In this document: positions 1 to 9,282 of the stretch, piece after piece
Layout of the letters: the number at the start of each line of letters is the position of its first letter
How positions within the stretch are numbered: the first letter of the stretch is position 1
NCBI GenBank assembly: GCA_037783545.1
Contig: JBBELK010001081.1
Coordinates: 124,001-188,000, forward strand
Reading direction: 5' to 3'
DNA from: Henricia sp. BOLD:AAB3569
Taxonomy: Eukaryota > Echinodermata > Asteroidea > Spinulosida > Echinasteridae
Length of the DNA: 64,000 nucleotides
Program-made: the position numbers and the translations under genes
Notes under the pieces: generated by a model
The model's database searches: none
The model's input: only the letters and a program-made list of their open reading frames with translations
What the model was told of the DNA's origin: nothing

Positions 1-652
1 ATGGTCAACATGTATAGGACAAAGACGGTACTGGACAAGCCAATCTACTGCGGCATGACTATCCTCGACTCGTCGAAAACGTTAATGTACGACTTTTATT
101 ACAATCATTTGAAGACTAAGTACAAAGATAACGCGAGCCTAGTGTACACCGACACCGACAGCCTTCTCTTGGAAATTAAAACCGACGACGTATATGCCGA
201 CATGGCCAAGTATAAGCACTTGTACGACTTTTCAAATTATCCGGAGGATCACGAGCTGTACGACAACTCTAATAAAAAGGTCATAGGCAAATTTAAAGAC
301 GAGGTCGCGGGTCAACAAATTATAGAGGCTGTATGCATCAGACCAAAACTGTACGCAATTCAGACAGAGCGAGACGTTATCAAAAAGGCAAAAGGCATTA
401 AAAAGGCGGTGGTCAGAGACAACCTGACGCTAGACTTGTACAAAAGAATCTCTATTTAAATCTACTCTGGTTTACGAAAAACAAAACATTTTAAAGAGCG
501 AAAAGCATCAAATTTACTCAATCACTCAGAATAAGTTAGCAATTTCGCCACTGGATACAAGGAGATTTCGTTTAAACGACGGCATAAATACCCTAGCGTA
601 CGGACACTACTCTACAGAGGGTGGAAGCTCAGTGCCCGCGGGCACTACTTGA
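1..652 (+). pseudogene. polB: Polinton-type family-B DNA polymerase, C-terminal part, frameshifted
   Basis: The window opens inside this gene, so the N-terminal exonuclease and most of the palm lie outside it. Residues 49-55 read YTDTDSL, the metal-binding C motif of family-B polymerases. The stretch before it (TILDSSKTLMYDFYY) fits the conserved SK..MY..YY helix of protein-primed viral and organellar PolB. The first frame stops at 457-459. A second frame, entered at the AAAA run at 442-445, stays open to 652 and still looks like polymerase (SITQNK, TLAYGH), so one extra A has broken the gene. The protein would replicate the element's linear DNA. Its end overlaps the 3' end of the convergent integrase by about 45 bases. 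Family assignment is firm; whether the indel is biological or a sequencing error cannot be decided here. Confidence 0.9.
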
Positions 653-1600
653 AGCCCTTGTCGCACAAAAGACCTCTTTGGAGCGGGGTCGTTTAAATAA
701 TACAAGATTGGTTGACCGCGCGTGCGCGTGTACTCTTTGATCGTAAACGTTTGAAGAGACCATATAGGATCTGTCGCTCGCCTCCTTTCGCCACCCTCTG
801 ATTCACCCGGCTGATACATATACCTGACTAAATCTTTACCAATTTTTAACGGCGTCTCTTTAACGCCGGGTGCGGCGGGCGTTTGCTCGACTCGCTTCAA
901 TTTAATGGCGTCTATATGCTTCTTACCGATTAAACGCGTTACCTCGTCATTCATAGCTTTGATCACGTCGGGCAGTCTCTTTACCCACTTTGTATTTCTA
1001 GACTTTGGGTCAAGCATTTCTTCCGAGTATTGATGGCCGAATAATACCTCGGCTAATGACCTGTTGAATCTCTCTACTATACCCTGGGATCGATGTAATC
1101 CGGGTATGCCGCGTTGTACTATAGCGCCATTTTTACTCATGAGCGTGTTAAAACTACCCATAAACTCTACCCGGGTCTACTTTAATAATCTTTGGCCACG
1201 TCAAAGGCGATCGCTTGTAAATTTTGTTAATGGCGTCGGTAACTTGATCCGCGGTCTTAGAAGTTAGCGGCTCGGCTTCTTTATATCTACTCGCGACGTC
1301 TACTACTGTCAACGCGTATTTGAAAGTTTTAGAATTAACCTTGTCGTAGGGCAAAAACAACAGGTCGGCCTGATGCACTACGTTTGGTACGCCGTAACTA
1401 GAATTTAACGAAGTAGGTCTAGGTATATACGTCGGAGGGGGCAGATAAATTTGTCACATTGCTTGTTTGCGCAACCAATTTCTAGATTCCGCTTCACTCG
1501 TCTTTGCTTTTTTAGCTAAATTCTTAACCGCATCATCACCCTTCCAGTACCCCCTTGGCCCGTAATACAACTTGGCAAATTTCTTGTCGTTCATAGTCAT
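607..1600 (-). pseudogene. int: Retroviral-type (rve) integrase of the Polinton, broken twice
   Basis: The reading frame starts at ATG 1600. It carries an in-frame TGA at 1454-1456 (a Trp codon is likely lost) and a small deletion near 1160-1166 that shifts the frame. Both sides of each break are recognisably one integrase. The DDE triad is visible: Asp in HQADLLF, Asp in KVDPGR, and Glu in QGIVERFNRSL. The C-terminal part, with WSLQTFTIKEY and ILYYLND, looks like the SH3- or chromo-like tail of Polinton integrases. The enzyme would insert element DNA into host chromosomes. It lies between the polymerase end (convergent, overlapping) and a small membrane-protein gene on the same strand ending at 1605-1612. 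With two breaks it is not functional as read. Confidence 0.85.
631..646. terminator. Perfect 16-bp palindrome at the polB/int convergent overlap
   Basis: AGTGCCCG is followed directly by CGGGCACT with no spacer. It sits where the two convergent genes overlap. Two other convergent pairs in the same element also meet at inverted repeats (7351-7410 and 19635-19664), which suggests a 3'-end signal. A single 16-mer could also be chance, and it lies inside coding sequence. Confidence 0.35.
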
Positions 1601-1604
1601 TTAT

Positions 1605-2036
1605 TTAATTTAGATATATTTGTAAACCAAAAATGTCGGTAAACCCAGACCGCCCACGATGAATACTAGCTCTCCGTCTTTTACGTGTTCTGGCTTGGCG
1701 TAAAAGTCGGACAATTTCGGCTCGCGAGTTAACCCTACCGGCATTTTTTTTATCTTCGCCGGTGAGCTGGTTGTACTCGTACAGCGCATCGCCGACGTCG
1801 CTGAAAGTATGCCGAGCGTGGGCTTCCTTTCTGAGCCGGTCGTTTAAGTAATCCAAATATTTTATGCGCCTCTCATCAAATTGTTCCTTAGCGGTTGTAA
1901 GTTGTTCAAACGCCAAATTGTGTCGTTTGGTTTCTTCACCGTCGTCTCCAATGAGTTTATTACTCAGAATATTACCCCCTGTTAACGCAAACGTATTCAA
2001 TATGGCTCCACCAACCATCATCGCTATCGACACCAT
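1605..2036 (-). pseudogene. Polinton small membrane-associated protein, frameshifted near C-terminus
   Basis: The start at 2036 gives VSIAMMVGGAILNTFALTG, a hydrophobic N-terminus. It is followed by a charged helical region rich in Lys, Arg and Glu (about residues 35-100). Near 1725-1735 the frame is lost into a basic tail. The neighbouring frame instead stays open to 1610-1612 and ends in a hydrophobic stretch with GLPTFLVYKYI, so the intact protein probably had a membrane segment at each end. I recall similar proteins between integrase and capsid genes in invertebrate Polintons, but know no assigned function. It is transcribed divergently from the capsid gene. Confidence 0.6.
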
Positions 2037-2096
2037 TTTAATTAAAGCGGTAAGAATTTAAATATAAAATTATCATTTTTATATAATAAAATAAAG
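2037..2096. promoter_or_regulatory. Divergent promoter region with TATATAATAAAATAAAG motif
   Basis: This 60-bp AT-rich gap separates two divergent starts (2036 minus, 2097 plus). The 17-mer TATATAATAAAATAAAG (2080-2096) ends exactly at the capsid ATG. The same 17-mer recurs at 4094-4110, and TATAATAAA-like words precede the starts at 4667, 5124 and 18940. I infer a short viral-type AT-rich promoter; there is no direct evidence of transcription. Confidence 0.5.
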
Positions 2097-3345
2097 ATGA
2101 ATAGACACTTTGGAGAGAAAATTGATCCTTACAGACAAATCAAAAACCCAAATTCAATTAAAGGTCAGAGAAGGTTAATTTGCGCCGAGGTATCTGCCGA
2201 GACTGCGAGCGCCGGCAGTACATTTAATCTAGATTTCCCCAAGTTAACCAACAACGACGTCTTGATTCCGGGCACGGCATTGTTGATATTTAGAATAGTA
2301 TTAAATAGCGACACGGACGATAACAAAACTCTTTACAACAACGTGTCTCGCAATATCGTAAAGCAGATGCGAATTTCCATGAACGGCAACGAGATTTACA
2401 ACTTGGACGATTACGACGTCTATCAGTCTTATAAAGATCACTGGATATCGCCTCATCACCAAAATAATTTGAGTCTTTTTGGTATTGAAAAAGAAAACGT
2501 AACTAAACTCAGGACGGAAGCCGACGACGCGGTAAAAACAAACAAGGGCGACGTGGCGGTGGCAAACACTTACGGCAAGTTTTACGCCATTCCGTTAGAC
2601 ATTGGAATTTTAACCGACCATCACCCGTTTTATCCGAGTGGATTAGAGGGTAAACTGTCGTTTGCCATCAAGTGGAACGATCACTTTAGAGTCGTAAAGT
2701 CTACCGACGACGCCGCGACTTACAAGATTACTCACTTGAAATTGCAGTATGAAGTAATAAATGATTCTAGACTAGCTGGTCAAATTAAAAGCAGGTACAA
2801 GAGTGGAGTTTCTTTTTATTTTGACAGAGTCCACCGCCAATACGAAAAGATTCTAAATAAAACGGACAACGCGTGGACTCTCAACATTAACACCAACGTC
2901 AAGAGCTTAAAGGGTGTGTTTTTAATTTTCAAGGACTTGACCGACAACAACCCGCAAAACAGTTATAACCCAGACTTGACTAAAGTAAAAGTTCAAGTCG
3001 AGGGAATGCCGGAAGCGTTGTACGTCCCAGAGCTGAGACGCGATCAACACTTTGGCGAGATTTGCAAGTACGCATATGCCGTCGGCCGTGTCGAAATACG
3101 TAGAAATGATTCCTATCGCGATGACCAAGTACCTGACCGACAAATACGCCCTTTGGCTAGATTTCAGGACTTCCGACGACAACTCGGCTCATGGAAGCGG
3201 CAGGCACATTGGCTCTCACGGTGGAGGTATCCAGATTGAGCTGACGTCGGCCGACGAGACGACCGGCCAATTAAAGTGGTATATCTATTTGATTATGGAC
3301 TCTCAATTAGTAATTAGAGAGGGTAGATTTAATAGTCTTCAATGA
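2097..3345 (+). pseudogene. Major capsid protein (double jelly-roll, Polinton type), frameshifted
   Basis: About 415 codons, the usual size for a Polinton major capsid. The start is fixed by the AT-rich motif touching the ATG. The early part has the typical order of a long beta-rich capsid protein: LDFPKLTNNDVLIPGTALLIF, then an NVSRNIVKQMRISMNGNEIY segment and YDVYQSYKDHW. The first frame runs to 3239 but loses sense after about 3070. The next frame (MTKYLTDKYALWLDF, then QLKWYIYLIMDSQLVIREGRF) carries the true C-terminus to 3345, so there is one frameshift near 3060-3095. Invertebrate databases often label this family F54H12.2-like. The stop at 3343-3345 overlaps the ATPase ATG as ATGA. Confidence 0.8.
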
Positions 3346-3932
3346 TATGTGGAAGGACGAAATCTGGCAAGACAAAGTTTATTTTAGATTTGCTGTCGAG
3401 CGCGTATAAAGACAACTTTGAATACGTAGTAATTCTGTGTCCGACCGTGTATACAAACAAGACATACTACAACTACGAGTGGATAACGAGCGACGAGTGC
3501 GTGGTGCTAAACGACTTGGATAGATTAGATTTAAATCAGGCACTTAGCGCCTACAGAAGCGTTTTAAAGGGATTTCACACGCTGTTTATCATCGACGACT
3601 GTAGCGCTCGACAAGACCTAAAATACCGCAAGAGTCTGAAAGACTGCGAAAATTGCGAGTTGTCAAATTTGGCTATGAGCGGGCGACACGACAATCACTC
3701 TTGCTGGTTGCTTACCCAAAAATACAATAGCGTGCTAAAGGATTTTAGAGAGCAGACAGAGTGGATAGCCATGTTTTACTGCAAAGACGAGGGATCTTTT
3801 AACCAGTGTATGAAGGAAAATAGAGGAGTACCCAGAGAAGAATTAGAAGAGATAGAGTACAGGTTGAAGAATATAAAGTACACAAAACTGATATTGAAGA
3901 CCGATCCGCCGGTAACTTACGACGTATTATAA
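3342..3932 (+). CDS. A32/FtsK-type genome-packaging ATPase
   Basis: 196 residues and apparently intact. The Walker A motif GRTKSGKT is at residues 4-11 and Walker B LFIIDD at 81-86. A downstream TQKYNSVLKDFREQ segment fits the sensor and arginine-finger region of A32-like ATPases. The N-terminus is short, as is usual when the P-loop sits almost at the start. The enzyme would pump viral DNA into the capsid. Its ATG overlaps the capsid stop (ATGA), the tightest spacing in the element. It is one of the few long Polinton genes here with no visible break. Confidence 0.85.
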   Translation: MICGRTKSGKTKFILDLLSSAYKDNFEYVVILCPTVYTNKTYYNYEWITSDECVVLNDLDRLDLNQALSAYRSVLKGFHTLFIIDDCSARQDLKYRKSLKDCENCELSNLAMSGRHDNHSCWLLTQKYNSVLKDFREQTEWIAMFYCKDEGSFNQCMKENRGVPREELEEIEYRLKNIKYTKLILKTDPPVTYDVL

Positions 3933-3979
3933 ATAATTACGTTTTTCGTTGTAAATAACTGCGTTTGGTATTATAGATC

Positions 3980-4317
3980 ATGGACAGTTGTAACGCAATA
4001 AATCAGTTTATCAGATAGGTGTATTGACGTTGCTATCTACAATTACTTATCAATTGTACAAGTTAAACGCCGAGTTAACTTGCGGAAAAAAGCTATATAA
4101 TAAAATAAAGTCTATATTTAAAACTAAAATGGAATTGGCGAGCGTAATGAGAGAAGGAAAGCCGGATTTGAAGAGCAAAATGTTGGAAGTCGTCGCCGCG
4201 GGTAAAGCTAAATCGTACCTCGGTAAAGACTACTCGCAAAAAGAAGTCGAGGCTATGAACGACGAGACGCTGACTAAACTCGAACAACTATACGAAACAA
4301 AATTGGAGCGGAGATGA
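3980..4317 (+). CDS. Unrecognised small Polinton protein
   Basis: Two readings are possible. From ATG 4129 there is an intact 62-codon highly charged protein (ASVMREGKPDL at the start, KLEQLYETKLERR at the end). Upstream in the same frame, from about 4020, the codons LLSTITYQLYKLN read like a membrane segment, and an ATG at 3980 leads towards it but hits TAG at 4016-4018. The original gene may therefore have begun at 3980 and been broken. The 17-mer shared with the capsid promoter lies at 4094-4110, supporting a start at 4129. The stop overlaps the next gene as ATGA. Function unknown. Confidence 0.5.
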
Positions 4318-4634
4318 TAAAAGGACTCGGGTTGCCGATAATCACGGCCTTTACCAAGATTGTAAAATTTGCGTTGCCCAAATTCGGGATAGGCAAATTA
4401 AGATTAAACTTGGACGACGAGACCAAGCTGCACGTTGAATTAGAGACGAATCCGGCGGTAAACTCGAGCGTGAGTCGACTGCTTAGCGGGGTTTACTTAA
4501 ATTACGGACACTTGGTCGGCCCGTTGACTGCGTTTTTAATTACAGCTAGTCACGTTGAAGTTGTAGAAGCCGAAAATGATGCTGTAGTTGAAACTGTAAA
4601 TGAATTGCAATCGAAAGAAGACGAAGAAAATTGA
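4314..4634 (+). CDS. Unrecognised Polinton protein, 106 aa
   Basis: The start ATG overlaps the preceding stop (ATGA at 4314-4317). The N-terminal third (IKGLGLPIITAFTKIVKFALP) is hydrophobic and basic, like an amphipathic membrane-interacting helix. A second hydrophobic stretch (LVGPLTAFLITASHV) lies near residues 67-81, and the last 25 residues are strongly acidic. This composition would suit a small virion membrane-active or cement protein, but I do not recognise the family. No breaks are seen. Confidence 0.55.
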   Translation: MIKGLGLPIITAFTKIVKFALPKFGIGKLRLNLDDETKLHVELETNPAVNSSVSRLLSGVYLNYGHLVGPLTAFLITASHVEVVEAENDAVVETVNELQSKEDEEN

Positions 4635-4666
4635 TTTTAATTAAATTATAATATAGTTATAATAAA

Positions 4667-4960
4667 ATGGATAGTGCTATAGATAGTCAAGTCGAAGAAA
4701 CCGGTAACGTAGAAGAAGTCAAACCAGAACCTAAAGTCAAAAAGGTACCCACTACAAAACAAAAAGATCCTAAACGAGTACAACTCGGCAAGAAGCTCGC
4801 CGCGCACAACAAACAAATTAAAGAGCAAAATGTCAAGTTGAGAGAGGCGGCTAATGAACTAAAGGTCTCTGATAGTACGACGGCAGAAAGCGGCGGTAAC
4901 AACTACGAGTGGTACGCATTGGCGGCTGTAATAGGCGTTGGGGCGTCGATATATCTATAA
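4667..4960 (+). CDS. Tail-anchored basic Polinton protein, 97 aa
   Basis: It starts 30 bases after an AT-rich TATAATAAA box. There is an acidic N-terminus, a Lys-rich stretch at about residues 22-50 (KVKKVPTTKQKDPKR), a charged helix, then a hydrophobic C-terminus (EWYALAAVIGVGASIYL). That layout suggests a single-pass tail-anchored protein with a basic domain, possibly DNA- or capsid-facing. No catalytic motif is seen and I do not recognise the family. Confidence 0.55.
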   Translation: MDSAIDSQVEETGNVEEVKPEPKVKKVPTTKQKDPKRVQLGKKLAAHNKQIKEQNVKLREAANELKVSDSTTAESGGNNYEWYALAAVIGVGASIYL

Positions 4961-5119
4961 TTTAAATTAGTTGCTAGTAAAAATGTGGCGAGCTACTCTA
5001 ACGAGAAATCTAAACCAAAAGTCGTCAGAGATTGCCCCGTTGAAGCTAACCGCTCAGAATTACGAGACATGGAAGATTTAAAAAATGATTTAAATATTAT
5101 AGCATATAATTATAAATAA
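4961..5119 (+). pseudogene. Short unrecognised open stretch between Polinton genes
   Basis: ATG 4983 opens a 32-codon frame. A neighbouring frame without a clear ATG stays open to 5117-5119 and reads as charged protein ending DLNIIAYNYK. This looks like one small gene with a start or frame lesion. The next gene's AT-rich leader (TATAATTATAAATAAAAG) overlaps its end. Confidence 0.3.
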
Positions 5120-5123
5120 AAGA

Positions 5124-5359
5124 ATGGATCAAAAAACGATAGCAAACATGGTTTATCACTCGGTGGTGTTGTCTGGGCTGACGATAGGCTTCGCTATATG
5201 CTGGGTAAAATATTGTTAAATATAACTCATGTAAATTTAGGTACAGTAGACGTCTCGGATGTCGCTAAACTAACTGCGTGGGTTACTGCGTCTGAATTTA
5301 CGATGAGTTGGTTGATTAAACAGGGCATATTACCGGCCAACGTAATGACTGCAGTTTAA
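5124..5359 (+). pseudogene. Small hydrophobic Polinton protein, frameshifted
   Basis: ATG 5124 begins MDQKTIANMVYHSVVLSGL and runs through a membrane helix (LSGLTIGFAICW) to a stop at 5217-5219. Near the AAAA run at 5207-5210 another frame takes over and stays open to 5357-5359, with a second helical segment (SEFTMSWLIKQGILP). A roughly 77-residue two-segment membrane protein with one indel is the simplest reading. Confidence 0.5.
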
Positions 5360-5423
5360 AAAATGTATTTTTGATTTAATAAATTTCAAAATGTATTAAT
5401 AAATAATGGCTGCAGGAGAAGAA

Positions 5424-5630
5424 TTTATTTTTTTATTTTATTTATATACCACATCCAACAGCGGAGGAACCGCCAATTACAGGAATGGGAGCAAGTGTGG
5501 TTGAGTGCCTTGCTCAAGGGCACAGGTGCCACAACCCGTCACGGCCAGGAATCGAACCTACATTCTAGTACTAGCACAGGAACTTAAGTTCGACGCACTA
5601 GACCGCTCGGCCATAACACCCCACAATTAT
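5424..5630 (-). mobile_element. tRNA-derived SINE inserted in a Polinton gene
   Basis: On the minus strand the head has a pol III A box TGGCCGAGCGGTC (5601-5613) and a B box GGTTCGATTCC (5548-5558) at tRNA-like spacing. A body with CCCTTGAGCAAGGCACTCA follows, then an AT-rich tail ending in TAAATAAAATAAAA. The head resembles a Ser or Leu tRNA, but it is not a folded functional tRNA. Flanking AATTTAT and AATTAT may be a short target duplication. Fragments of the same body or tail occur at 11883-11949 and 63866-63960. Confidence 0.8.
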
Positions 5631-5634
5631 ACCC

Positions 5635-7353
5635 ATGGAGGGGCTTAAACCAGAAGAAGGTTTTACCCGCGATGCGGAAGAAAGTTATGACATTAGTGAT
5701 GTTCAATCCAGTCTTGGAGGCCGATTTGCCGGGCTTCAAGACCCCGGACTTACACTACAACCACGACCTATAAGTGAGTCTATTGAAAGCGCCGGAGTTT
5801 TTAGAGAGGGATACAAAAATATATCATTTGTTAACGATTTATATAAATCGTTGGATATTGATCTAGAAAGAGTCATTCCAAATTATGAAAATTTTTATAT
5901 CGACGAAGACGGCCTATTATATTATAAAATAGATGACGAAATAAAAATTAGATTGAGCACTAAGAAGGCTACTAGCCGTAATCCTTCCAATTTTTAAACT
6001 AAATCCGGAATAGAAAAAGCAGCTAAAAGTGCGGGGTTAAACAGAAGACAAATTAAGAATTTTATAAAAAGCGAGTTGAAATTAGTTGATGTACCACAAG
6101 ACGATTCGCTTAGCGCTTTAGTAGAACAACCATACTTAGAAGATTCAAACGTAACAACAGACTCTATAGACCCAACATTAAGACCCACTGAAGACGAAGA
6201 TTTAAAAAAAATTGTCGTAGACTACTATATAGAAACGACAAAATATTTGCCGGATAAAGAAATGTTTTATGAAGTAAATAGAGACGAAAGCATAGATGCC
6301 ACCTGGGGAGACAGACAGTACCGCATTACGGCGAAGGCGGAAAACCACTGACCCCCCTACAGCTAATGGGCTCGTATAATGATGGTGAAGAGTTTGCCAG
6401 AGCGCTAGGAGTGCCTGAAGTAGTAATTAAATACACAAAAGAGGAGTTAGAAATTTTGGCTACAAACGTATATGAACCTACTCCTGGAGATATAGTAAAG
6501 ACAAGTTCATTCGCCGATTTAAGTAAATCATTTGAAAATCATTTGATGAAATGGTTAAGTTCGTGGATCAAAAAGAAACTTTGTCGTCTTTAGATGACAA
6601 CTTTATTAAACGTCGCCCTGTCGATACATTTGTACAAACAGAGGGGCTAAACTTTAGAGAACTCGAGGGTTTGGCCGCCAAGTTTGAGACATTTCGAGGT
6701 AATTTAGAAGCAAATTTAATAGAATTAGACCACGTTAATGATGAATTATTGACAGTTGCTGAAGAATTAAGCGTAGCTAAAAAAAGAAAACGACAAACCA
6801 AAAATCGCTGAATTAAAAAAGACTCTACAAAATTTGTACGAGGAACGATCGCTTAGACTAGAAGCGGCTAGCGTAATTGAAAAGGGTATAAGAAGCCAAA
6901 TGAATAGAATAAAAGAAACTATAGAGCGAATGAAAAATATCGATAAGACTCTAGCCGATAAAATTAGAACGCTATTCAGCGAACAGGGTGTCACGTTAGT
7001 ACGCATTATGGGCGCTTTTGTGTTAGTGGTAAGCGCGATAATAGGGAGTATTGTAGTTGGATTAGGAGGGTCAGGTGGGTGTAGTGGAGGTGGATCACTC
7101 GCACCGTCGCAGCCTACTAGAATGGATTACAGAATGGATAAAACGCCACCTAGAAAACTTGGCAAATTTGTTAAAGAAGCTGGGGGCTAAAGCGTTATAC
7201 GCATTGCCATCAATATTAGGAAGAGTAGCAAGTTGGTTATTTAATATGCTAAGCACGATTGCAGGATTTTTAGCGGGGCATGTCTGGGCAATGATAAGCG
7301 GAGTTGCTCTGTTGATATTTGTTTACGTGCAAAAGAGAATTTTAAAAACGTGA
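5635..7353 (+). pseudogene. Long Polinton membrane protein, broken by the SINE, stops and frameshifts
   Basis: Successive open stretches look like one protein. 5635-6351 share a frame interrupted by TAA at 5995-5997; then come 6366-6593, 6551-6811, 6834-7190 and 7075-7353 in shifting frames. The gene probably began at ATG 5406, just before the SINE. The N-terminal half is acidic and polar, and the middle is coiled-coil-like (RIKETIERMKNIDKTLADKI). Then come a hydrophobic helix (IMGAFVLVVSAIIGSIVVG) with a Gly-rich linker, a basic amphipathic helix, and a C-terminal membrane pair (SWLFNMLSTIAGFLAGHVW, AMISGVALLIFVYV). I recall similar C-termini in invertebrate Polinton hypothetical proteins; function unknown. 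At least four lesions besides the SINE make it clearly dead. Confidence 0.6.
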
Positions 7354-7410
7354 CGTGAAAATGGGTCAACTCGGCTAAGCGATTAGCCGAGTTGACCCAT
7401 TTTCACGTCA
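7351..7410. terminator. 28-bp perfect hairpin between convergent Polinton genes
   Basis: Arms 7351-7378 and 7383-7410 are perfectly complementary around the loop GCGA. The hairpin starts at the last base of the plus-strand stop codon and ends 9 bases before the minus-strand stop at 7420. Hairpins of this kind mark transcript 3' ends in some large DNA viruses (mimivirus). The arms contain GGTCAACTCGG, also the core of the minisatellite at 9283, so a foldback insertion is the alternative. Confidence 0.6.
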
Positions 7411-7419
7411 TTTTACATT

Positions 7420-8400
7420 TTAATAGACTACTTTATCAATCAAATAACCCACCCCCGCCATCGCTAAATATCCAACTATTAAAGAGGTCTTTTCTTCTTC
7501 GTGGTCGCCGGATGTCGCAACGTCATCTAGTTTAACTTTATCAACAAATGTCGTTTCGTCTTGCTCAATTTTAGGGTTAATTACACGTTCTAGAGTATTA
7601 ACTCGCGGTATCGGTTCGGCTTTTATCGCTTCTAATTCAGTTTTGTTGTAAGTATCTGTTTTTGGTTTTGGTTTTGGTCGTGGCATAGGTATACTCTGGA
7701 ATTCTCCGGCCTCCATGCTATTTATTTGAGAAGACAGATACTCGCTACTCATGCCTAACGGTTGAGGTTTAAACACGCTCTCAGCTTCATCGGCGCTCGG
7801 CCGTTTGTTTAAATTTTGGTTAACCCCAGTCTGTACATTTCCGACGGCAATCTTTATGTTATTGTTGTACCCCTCGTGTACGCCCACTCTCAACTCCATG
7901 TCAGAAGGAATGAGATACAACCTAGGCTTTAATATAAAGTTTAAAGGCGTTCTGGCATATTGTAGAGAGTCTTGAAACTGACTTATGCTAGTTTCTAGAT
8001 CTTCCGGCGAGTTTATTATGTCTTCTACTATGCTATTAAATTGGTTCTGAGCGTCTAACCCAGTACTCTGCGATAACGCGCTAGTTTTTGTTTGGGCTTG
8101 GGCGCCTAACAAAGCGTATACGTAAGCTCTTATCGACGCATTTATTTTTGTAACCCCCACGTTTGTAAATACGCTTTTTGTGGGCATAAAATCTTGCCAC
8201 GCATCCGCAACTTTATCATCTTGCTTAATATTACTTACCGTAAATGCATAGTGTTGACCCGACCCCGGTGGTAGATCTTCCGTCCCAAAGCCCATTATAG
8301 TAGTGTCTTCGAAACCTCTACCCCTTCGTATTCCTAATCTCTCGGTATTATAATCGAAACCGGGCACGGGTTTACCCTTCCAATAGGCAATACCTAACCC
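7420..8400 (-). CDS. Unrecognised Polinton protein, about 315 aa, 5' end unclear
   Basis: ATG 8367 opens 315 codons. The frame actually continues upstream to about 8410 before a stop, and the sense seems to move to another frame there (ECRFKG), so the true start may be lost to a frameshift. Early residues contain GFEDTTIMGFG. A middle part has SALSQSTGLDAQNQF and RPKPKPK. The end is a membrane segment (SLIVGYLAMAGVGYLIDKVVY). The size and tail anchor suggest a virion structural protein, but this is inference. Upstream of 8400 the Polinton stops and unrelated repeats begin. Confidence 0.5.
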   Translation of the reverse strand, partial: GLGIAYWKGKPVPGFDYNTERLGIRRGRGFEDTTIMGFGTEDLPPGSGQHYAFTVSNIKQDDKVADAWQDFMPTKSVFTNVGVTKINASIRAYVYALLGAQAQTKTSALSQSTGLDAQNQFNSIVEDIINSPEDLETSISQFQDSLQYARTPLNFILKPRLYLIPSDMELRVGVHEGYNNNIKIAVGNVQTGVNQNLNKRPSADEAESVFKPQPLGMSSEYLSSQINSMEAGEFQSIPMPRPKPKPKTDTYNKTELEAIKAEPIPRVNTLERVINPKIEQDETTFVDKVKLDDVATSGDHEEEKTSLIVGYLAMAGVGYLIDKVVY

Positions 8401-8403
8401 CTT

Positions 8404-8710
8404 TGAATCTACACTCTAAAAACTCCCGGGTCAATTTTTTGACCATTTCTCCGGGTCAAAAAAAATTGACCCTTTTCCGGGTCAGACGATTGTTGCGATT
8501 GGATAAGAATGGTCACATGACCTGTTGACAGCACGTATTTTTGACCATTATTTCCGGGTCAAAAAAGATTGACCATTTTCCGTGTCAGGCGCTTTTTGCG
8601 ATTGGATGGGACTGGTCACATGCTTTGTGACGTCGTGTCAAAGCGTCCTATGCTTTTCTGTGATTGGCCGGAAATGGTCACATGGTTCTCGCAACCGCCC
8701 GCGCTGGATA
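8404..8710. repeat. Degenerate tandem repeat, about 104-bp unit
   Basis: CCGGGTCAAAAAA, then TTGACC, GCGATTGGAT and TGGTCACATG occur in the same order from about 8452 and again from about 8556. A third, weaker copy (TGATTGGCCGGAAATGGTCACATGG) lies near 8662. Each unit carries small inverted words (GGGTCAA...TTGACCC) and an ATTGG (CCAAT-box) sequence. It could be a promoter-like array or the edge of a transposon; no coding is seen. Confidence 0.5.
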
Positions 8711-9282
8711 AAATTTTTTTCGCCAACGGTTTTCCACGTCTGTACTGCGAATCGTGCGATGTTCAAGAAAAAATTTCATGATCTACAAACATGACAAAAG
8801 TGCTTCGTGAAACCAGCATGGCTTCCTTCATCATCTTGCTGTTTTCCGTGCATGGTAAGAAACCCACCAGGCTTAATTCTTGGGTAAGCAGGCTTTAGGG
8901 CTACAGTGTTTAGGTTCACTTTTGCTTACCCTGGCCGGCTTGGACTGTTTTGTCCTAGTTCACTCCTGTCTATTTTTCTCTGCATTATTCAGTATTACAT
9001 CGTAAATTGCGCTTTCTTATGTAACTTTTGTTTATTGTTCACAGCATGTAATTTGTGTGTGCTTGTTTTTTTGATGTATTGGCCGAATAAATAATAATAA
9101 TAATAATACGTGCAGGTGCCCACAATTCTTTTCGTTTTGTTTCGTGCGTAAACCATATGACATTGCAATCTGCAGGTCAACTCGACCGTTTGCCATGACC
9201 CTACATGCATGACATGTACATTGACAGATGTCTTTGGGGAAAACAATCTAGGTCATGTGCATGGGGGATAAAACGGTTTCGT
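8711..9282. other. Non-coding stretch ending in an (AAT)n tract
   Basis: No coding sequence recognised. GCCGAATAAATAATAATAATAATAATA at about 9083-9107 (ATTGGCCGAATAAATAATAA onward) looks like the simple-repeat tail of a non-LTR retrotransposon, but no reverse transcriptase sequence is attached. Confidence 0.3.

Noticed and set aside
5548-5613. tRNA gene
   Set aside because: A and B boxes are present but acceptor and anticodon stems do not pair and a SINE body and tail follow. The same applies near 22513-22570 and 29731-29770.
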